Shown in pieces: positions 57,641 through 64,000 of a stretch of 64,000 nt of DNA. Location of the stretch: NCBI GenBank assembly GCA_026214975.1, contig CM047813.1:31150589-31214588 (forward strand). The letters run 5' to 3'. Each line of letters opens with the position of its first letter. Positions within the stretch are counted from its first letter, which is position 1. A program made the position numbers and the translations under genes. The DNA is from Gentiana macrophylla (lineage: Eukaryota; Streptophyta; Magnoliopsida; Gentianales; Gentianaceae). The notes under the pieces were generated by a model. That model did no database searches and was not told the origin of the DNA. It was given only the letters and a program-made list of their open reading frames with translations.

Positions 57641-58677
57641 AACCCTGGTGAGCTTTAACCGAGTTCACGAATGGTGTCGGGATTAGCTAAGCCGACCCGT
57701 CTCTTCGTTGGTTCTATCATTTCTTTGGATGAATCGGGCTAAGGTTGCCCCATTGAGCCTCGGATCGCGAGATAAGCTTGACCTTGCGGACCCCGACGCT
57801 TAGCGTCGTGCCAGACGGACAAGTCGAGTCGAGCAAGCCACATTGACCGCCCGAACCAATTTTGAACCTTTTTCTTAGTTGGTGTCCAACTTTTCCGGAT
57901 TTTCAATTTTTTATTATCAAAATTCAAAATTTATGTAAACACTACATAACCTAAACCCCGTAGGATTTACGATCTCAAATTAAGTTTATCATGTGAATTT
58001 TATATCGATAAAATTCCGTTCGTTTTAATTAATTTAATTAATTACCTAAATCAATCTAAATTAATTACGTTTCATACATGCTTAATTAATATCATGATTA
58101 ATTGTCTACATGTATCCATATGCTAGGAGTGGAATTCATGAATATGATGTACGGCATGTTTATATCACATAAATAATGCGAAAAATAAACCACTGAGATG
58201 GACCGTTGGTACCCCGTATCTAACCTATTTAAACTAGGAAAATCAAAAAAAAATTAAATAAAGCCGCCGCATGCATGCATGTTGATCTTGAAAATTTGCC
58301 TTTGATTTTTCTTTTCATCTTCGTTCTTCAGCCGTCTTTTTTTTTCCACATGAACAGTGCCGTATCATGAACAATGCCTCGTCTTCTTTCCATTGAAGAT
58401 TAATTTTGGCCGACGGATCCGACGAAAAAAAAATACCACTACATATGAAATTTAATTTGCAAAAATTAAATTACATAGATTGCAAAATAAATTACATATA
58501 TCCTATACTCGTATAATACTAATTATACGAGCTTACAATACATCTAACGGTAAACAAGTACCAACCCCAATCCATCTCGTCAACCACAACATTCAATAAA
58601 ATAAAAGATGTAATCTTATATGCAATTCCACTCTAAATTAATTAATCATGCTCCGGTATCGTAAAATTTTAACTTTG
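57641..58677 (-). other. 5' untranslated region of the LARD-like element
   Basis: Contains a GC-rich block (57740-57850) in AT-rich surroundings. A 62-codon ORF there is not convincing. It runs up to the primer site. Confidence 0.4.
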
Positions 58678-58689
58678 TCTTTGATACCA
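58678..58689 (-). promoter_or_regulatory. primer-binding site of the LARD-like element
   Basis: The reverse strand reads TGGTATCAAAGA directly after the LTR end TTCTAGCA (one base between). It matches the initiator-Met primer site at 10 of 12 bases. Confidence 0.75.
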
Positions 58690-58690
58690 C

Positions 58691-60408
58691 TGCTAGAAGT
58701 AATAGCACCGATCGAGACACTCGATCCTATGCAATGAAGCTTGTGCGATTTACGATATGAGACATAACTAATTAATCCTACTAGAAGGTTAGTAATTTAC
58801 CTTAACCGAAGAGAGATGATAAAACCGACCAAGGAGAAGCCACAATCTTCGGATTGTATCTCTAGCGATGACAGTAGTGAGCGTCGATCCTCGCCGTAGA
58901 ACCTCCTCGAACATGCACAAGAAAAATCCTAGATTTTTCTTCTCTTAATAAGTAAGGCAAGAAACTAATTTTCTCCCTTATTATGTAAAAGTGGCGCCAA
59001 TTTGGAGTAGTTATTGTGCTAGGGAAACTCTCTTTATATAGGAAAATAATTAGTCAAGAGAGTTATCATTTTCATACCACAAAAACCTATTCCCATAAGG
59101 AAAATATATTTGCCAACACCATTACCTATTCCCATAAGGAAAAGATAATTTTGCTATAAAATAAGAGCTAATTCCCAAAAAAACAAACTCTTATTTTTCC
59201 ATTATTTATCCAACAAATAGATAATTAATTAATTACACATGTGACATAATCTAAAAAAATTTCTTTTCCTAATTTATCACTAAATGGGGCGCCACTTTAA
59301 AATCAATTTTAATAGAAAATATTTTTTCTATTTTACATATTATTTACCAAATAAATAATATTGCATATTCATTAAATAGACCAACTATTTAATTTATTCT
59401 CGAGGTTCCACAAAACGAGAATACACTTGCGTGTTAGGAACCAACCTGGGGACCATGGACCTATAACCAGTAGCTACAATAAATTAAATAAAATATTCAT
59501 CGAACAAAATATTTATACTTAATTCATTAATTCGGAATTACATACCATAAATCGAGAAATTGAACTCTATCGATTATAGTAACTTATTCTCAAAGCGTCG
59601 AGTCGAGTTGATAAGTGTCCATTGATATAATCATTACATTACATATAAACTAACCCTCGATAGACTATCCGTAATGAAGTAGGATTATTTCCATAAACCT
59701 TCTTCAATACATCTTATCCTTGTTTACCATTAACCTACAGTGATCAATTAGTTCATAACAAATACGAACTCCCGGGATTGATCGGTTTCTAACAAATAAA
59801 GGATTGTCTTTCTACTTCCCATGAGGAAGGAATGGATTCCATATACGTGAGACATACACTTCTCACTCATTCGAATAGTGCCAGCGTGAAGGTGATTCGG
59901 ACGCGCCACTTAGCGATCCTTGCGAACACATCAAACCCTATCCTAAAACAAGTAGAGTGCGTAATCACTTGAGATTAAGGTTAATCCATATATGATCATC
60001 TTGTGATTTAATAAGCTTTCTCAATCACGGAATTATATAGAAACTCAGATTAAATCGGTCGATCCTATATGACTCTCATCATATATAAATTCCCCACTTA
60101 GACAACCAATGTCGGCGTTACGGATATAGCGGTCACACCATAAAGTGTTACAGGCGCATTAATGGTGGTTTAAATAGACCACATACTTTGATTAAGTTCA
60201 CCACGGACTAATAGTTCAAATGTATCACCATAAACTTAATCCTCGTGTGTGACACACACTAAGTTATATGGATACATATGAGGCGACTTAGGGTTTTGAT
60301 TAGTGTATTACTTACAAGCACGAAGCAAGTAATAAGATGAGAATAAATCATCATTTATTAATTCTAAAAACAATTACATAAATTGTCTTTGGACGCTTAC
60401 TTCCAACA
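58691..60408 (-). repeat. 5' LTR of the LARD-like element
   Basis: 1718 bp, complete, TGTTGGAAGTAAGC to TTACTTCTAGCA on the reverse strand. The outer flank is TATAC (60409-60413), against TATAT (47044-47048) on the other side. Confidence 0.82.
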
Positions 60409-61600
60409 TATACGCTACACGCATATATACATGTTTATATATGTATTAATATCAATGATACATAATAATAATATAATACTATAATTAATATACTGTATTA
60501 TTTATTCATAATAAATAATAATCACAATATTAATTTATCACTATAACACTTTGTAGTCGGGATAAATAATTTCTCATTTGGTTATCACTATAACCACAAT
60601 ATAACTCCGGCTCGTTGTTCATATGTGTGTGACTTGATAGGCTCCCGAATATGTTAGCCGTAAGCTCAAAGTACATTTACGAAAATACCTCATTTCACTT
60701 AACGATCATGGTCAGCGTCGGCAACACGTCATGACCCTCGATGATCGAGAAGAGTCAAGTGCATTGACTACTATCTTTCATGTAAAAGCGATTACCGTGT
60801 AAACAAAATCCTATCGATGTTATAATATTCATACGGTGCGTAGCTCGAGTGTCAAAACATTAACGATTGTATCTTATAATCTTGATATCATATTCTCTCG
60901 AAGTAACACATTATACGCATTGCAAAGACTTTCGAGAATAATACATTCCTTATAAGAATGTCATTTTGGATTTTACTCCTACTATTAGGATACGCGATTT
61001 CGGACGGCGACAAAATCCTCGCATGCTTGATATCATTCACAACCACTACCGCATGATCGCCCCGTATATAGGGGAAACCTAATAGTGTCAAAGCATGACA
61101 ATCCACACCGTGATGTTATGAAGACTCTGGTCTAAGGATAATTACACAACCGTCATATAGTGCAACACTTAATAATGTAAGTGAGTCAATCTAACATATG
61201 CATTATCTAATACACGTCCACGTACATTCCAAGTGTCTCCACACTTTGACAAATGATATTTGTCGCTATGTTCACAATATAAAAGACATCTAATGCATGT
61301 TAGTCTAACCATACTATTAATGTCTCATTTAATAATACAAACGACTAGAGATATTTAAGTATCAAACCATTTAACGTGATCAAGATTTCATCAACCATAA
61401 TCACTATTATGATTTCTCTATCACTGTTTGACACTAGGAACATTATCATATATACAATATCATAATTGGTTCGTTAAACGAACAAATATATAATAACGGA
61501 AAATCCATTTATTATATGTATAAGCATAAAAATGTAGTAGGAATAACCCAACCCGGTCGGATCCAGTCCAACCCGATTGGGTTACAAGCACTACTTTCCA

Positions 61601-61880
61601 CTTGACCAAAAGCCAATCACTCGCACACATAATACCAAGTTGAAACACAAGAATCTCATGAAATGCTTGAAACAACCCTAAGTGTAAATGGATCACTATC
61701 CGTGGGGACTCGGACTATCTTTATATCTCTGATGAGACCTTTGTCCTCGCTTCAAGCAATGAATCCACTACTATATCAGCTAAATAGTAAAAGTGGAAGA
61801 ACCGCACAAGGATCAGGAATGAATCTCTTAGATCCACGTACTGCTCTCGCTCTGCCTCTAAGGCAAGACTGTGTTTTTTA
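61601..61880. other. unassigned short interval
   Basis: A 75-codon forward ORF (61663-61890) and a 78-codon reverse ORF overlap here; neither is recognised. It may be host sequence between two elements. Confidence 0.3.
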
Positions 61881-62384
61881 TAGTATATGAGCTGAAGGAA
61901 ATGCTGAGTGCAAGACAGCTGACTGCTGAAGACTCGGCAGACTACCAGAAGACTCAGCGGTCAGCTAAGATAGTCAACAGAATGCATTTAGATGGAAAAC
62001 GGTTATTTAGTTAGATTCTGTTATAACCGCTTGTAACTTACCTTTAACTGGTTCATGAGGTGTCTGAAGCTATAAATACCACATGATCAGTAGCATTGTA
62101 ACTTACCTCTTTAATTATTTTTGAATAATATACTTCCGCATTCTTTCTTTTCTTTTCGTTGCATTTCCTCAACTTCAACATAGAATCACTTGAGAGTTTC
62201 TGATGCTTTTTTCTATGTTTTATCTCTGATTTCTGAAAAATCTTGAGAGTGTTCTTTATCCTTTCTGAGTTTTTCTTCATTTCTTGAGAGAAAACTGTGG
62301 CGATTCTTGGTGTTTTGATCATTTCTTGATCGTTTTTCACCTTTGTTGTCTTAAACTGGCATATTTCTTGAGTTCTTAATAGCC

Positions 62385-63480
62385 ATGGCAGCTAAAAATG
62401 AAAAATTGTGCCCATCTAGTCCATTATATGTCCACACTAATGAGAATCCGTCCTTAGTGCTTGTGCAACCATAATGAATGGAAACAACTACAATGCATGA
62501 AAGATATCTACGGAAATGGTCTTTGATCACCAAGAACAATATTGGCCGTGAGGCGGCACAATCAAGAGGGCAGACCATGATTCAGCAGATTTTCATGCGT
62601 GGAAGCGCGTGTGATACAAAGGTGAGATCATGGATTTTGAATTTTGTTGAGAAGCGCATTGCACAAAGTTTAACGTACTTCAAGAGTGTGCATACGATCG
62701 GAAAAATCTTCTTTGCTAGATTTTCTAATGTGGATGCATTGAGACTTTTAGATCTTCTTAAAGAAATGCATCTGCTTAAAAGCAGTCACTTGATTACATT
62801 AATCGGTATTTTATGTAATTGATGGTTCTCTGCGGGAAGAAATCAAGACCATCAGGCCCATTCAGGTATGTTCTTGTGATCCTCAATGTCACTACAATGC
62901 AATCAATACTTTGGTGGATCATATGAAAACTAAACATGTTATGAAATTTCTGAAGGGTTTGAGAGATGAGTTCGAGCCTATGGTTTCCCAAGAAACGTTG
63001 ATGGTGTCATTCTTAGATATTCATGATGCCTTTGCAATGGCCATAAAATTTGAGAGACAAATGTTATATATGACAAATAAGACCAAAGATCAAGAATCTT
63101 TGGTTACGCTCTCTCGAAAGAATGGGCGGGGTCAACATTCAACGATCGGCCAGATCTGGTTCTATATCTGCTTTATCGACTCTAGGGCTAAAAAACCCAA
63201 GAAGGTTCGGTCTGATTCTTGTGGTTTCAATGGCCCATCTTGAAGAAACTTGCTACAAGAAACATGGCTATCCACCTAGTTTTAAATCAAAGAGGGCTAA
63301 CTTGGTAGAAGATGAACAATCAGCAGAAGAAGACCAGCCCCAGAATAGGTCTGTTGGACCAGGGTTTCATAGTTTTACTGCACAACAACTTGAAAAGTTG
63401 ATGGCCCTGCTGAGTTTTAATCCTCCTAGGCATGCAGGGTTTGCTGTTGGGCAACCTAATGTAGTCACAAGTCATTTTTC
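62385..63480 (+). pseudogene. copia gag (N-terminal, UBN2 and zinc-knuckle regions)
   Basis: Starts ATGGCAGCTAAAAATG at 62385, giving the copia N-terminal signature SPLYVHTNENPSLVLVQP. A frame change and stop follow, after which NGNNYNA appears in another frame. Further on: SWILNFVEKRIAQSLTYFKS, ARFSNVDALRLLDLLKEMHL, a CDPQCHYNAINTLVDHMKTK segment and VMKFLKGLRDEFEPMVSQET, the core of the plant copia gag. The zinc-knuckle remnant is split between two frames near 63240 (SCGFNG, then HLEETCYKKHGYPP). At least four breaks. Confidence 0.82.
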
Positions 63481-64000
63481 ACCTACAACAGGTACATGTG
63501 ATTTAAATTTAGAAAGCCCTATACAATGGATCTTGGACTCTGGTGCCACATATCACATTGTAGGTTCCTTAGACATGTTGAGTAATCCTAAACCTTCTGT
63601 TGGAGTAAAAATGGGATTACCTAATGAGAATAATGTTTTTGCCACACATATAGGACAAGCAAGGGTGAATTCTCAGCATGTCCTACATGATGTGTTTTGT
63701 ATTCATGGTTTTAATTATAATTTGTTATCTTTACCTTATTTGATTACCATTCCAAAGGTGCAGCTATTTTTTTTCTAACAAGTGTGTGTTGTAGGACAAG
63801 AACTAGAAAGTGATTGGTTCAGCTAAGTTGCAAAGAGGACTCTATGTCTTACACCAACCAGTCAAGATTTTTGTTGTTAATGCAGTAGAGAATACCACTT
63901 TGTCTGATGGTCTAGATGATGCCCATTTAAGGCACTATAGACTAGGACATCTACCAGATATGAGACTACAAGTTATCAGTTCTCAGTTTACTGATGTCAA
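63481..64000 (+). pseudogene. copia protease and GAG-pre-integrase start
   Basis: The protease active site reads IQWILDSGATYHIVGS (Asp-Ser-Gly at 63535-63543), then LHDVFCIHGFNYNLLSLPYL. A frame break after a T run (63766-63776) is followed by AKLQRGLYVLHQPV and LRHYRLGHLPDMRL, the pre-integrase zinc segment. It runs off the window. Confidence 0.82.

Larger units (their letters stand above)
47049..60408 (-). mobile_element. LTR element without recognisable coding region (LARD-like, copia-type signals)
   Basis: Reverse-strand element with LTRs at 47049-53035 (interrupted) and 58691-60408, ends TGTTGGAAGTAA...TTCTAGCA, a TATA(T/C) flanking repeat, an initiator-Met primer site and an AAGTGGAGATTGTTGG polypurine tract of the copia kind. 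The 5.6-kb internal region shows no gag, RT or integrase motif on either strand that I can recognise. So it is a large non-autonomous derivative, or too decayed to read. Confidence 0.75.
46350..61600. mobile_element. family 1 LTR copy C, split by a 13.4-kb element
   Basis: The left piece 46350-47048 (starting TGTTAGTAAATC) and the right piece 60409-61600 (ending CACTACTTTCCA) align in order with the solo LTR at 19397-21351. Everything between is the later insertion. No TSD is visible at the outer ends (TAACA against CTTGA), so the copy may be rearranged. The left piece holds a (CA)n run (46705-46722) and a (TA)n-(GA)n run (46926-46988). Confidence 0.75.
61881..64000 (+). mobile_element. 5' part of a copia retrotransposon, cut by the window end
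   Basis: LTR-like DNA (about 61881-62350) with a TATA box (GCTATAAATACC, 62069-62080), then gag, protease and the start of integrase in copia order on the plus strand. The LTR start is not fixed and the primer site is degenerate (CTGGCATATTTC near 62356). It continues beyond 64000. Confidence 0.75.

Overview
The window is nuclear DNA of a flowering plant, probably a eudicot. The signs are an AT-rich, intron-containing ACD6/ITN1-type ankyrin-PGG gene, plant LTR retrotransposon lineages (Athila, chromovirus, copia), Stowaway, hAT and Mutator-type MITEs, a tRNA-derived SINE, and no bacterial-style gene packing. I cannot name the species. By area it is mostly transposable elements inserted into one another. 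Many boundaries can be fixed from matching target-site duplications (TSDs).

Layout. 1-3.2 kb: AT-rich sequence without genes, with two short tandem duplications and a possible gypsy LTR end. 3.2-4.6 kb: a small hAT MITE and a reverse-strand copia fragment (LTR, primer-binding site, start of gag) carrying a SINE. 5.87-24.0 kb: one complete reverse-strand Athila-type Ty3/gypsy element (18.1 kb, TSD ACAGA, two 1.64 kb LTRs, tRNA-Asp primer site, decayed gag-pol and two env-position ORFs). It holds a nested hAT element (13.02-13.72 kb) and a nested solo LTR (19.40-21.35 kb).

24.5-29.2 kb: the only clear host gene, a four-exon forward-strand gene for an ankyrin-repeat membrane protein with a PGG domain. 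Its only usable ATG lies inside the terminal inverted repeat of an upstream Stowaway MITE, which itself carries a second Stowaway. Its third intron holds a G-rich low-complexity tract split by a copia solo LTR. Three single-base frame breaks mean it is either a young pseudogene or a real gene with assembly indels.

30.4-36.7 kb: a decayed forward-strand copia element, itself hit by a Mutator-type MITE and a truncated LINE. 36.75-40.1 kb: a fold-back MITE, a duplicated intergenic segment, a hAT element rich in TTCGG, and one weak 66-residue ORF. 41.5-45.8 kb: a truncated LTR and an internally deleted chromovirus. 46.35-61.6 kb: a three-layer nest, in which an LTR is split by a 13.4 kb coding-poor element that is itself split by an Athila/Tat-like fragment. 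61.9-64.0 kb: the 5' part of another forward-strand copia element, cut by the window end.

The most unusual signal is a quasi-palindromic motif (TTGAC or TTGGC, about four bases, GTCAA or GCCAA) present about 30 times in the Athila element: in both LTRs, around the env-position ORFs, and inside gag, where it is read as Leu-Thr-X-Ala-Asn peptides. I noticed no matching cluster elsewhere in the window.
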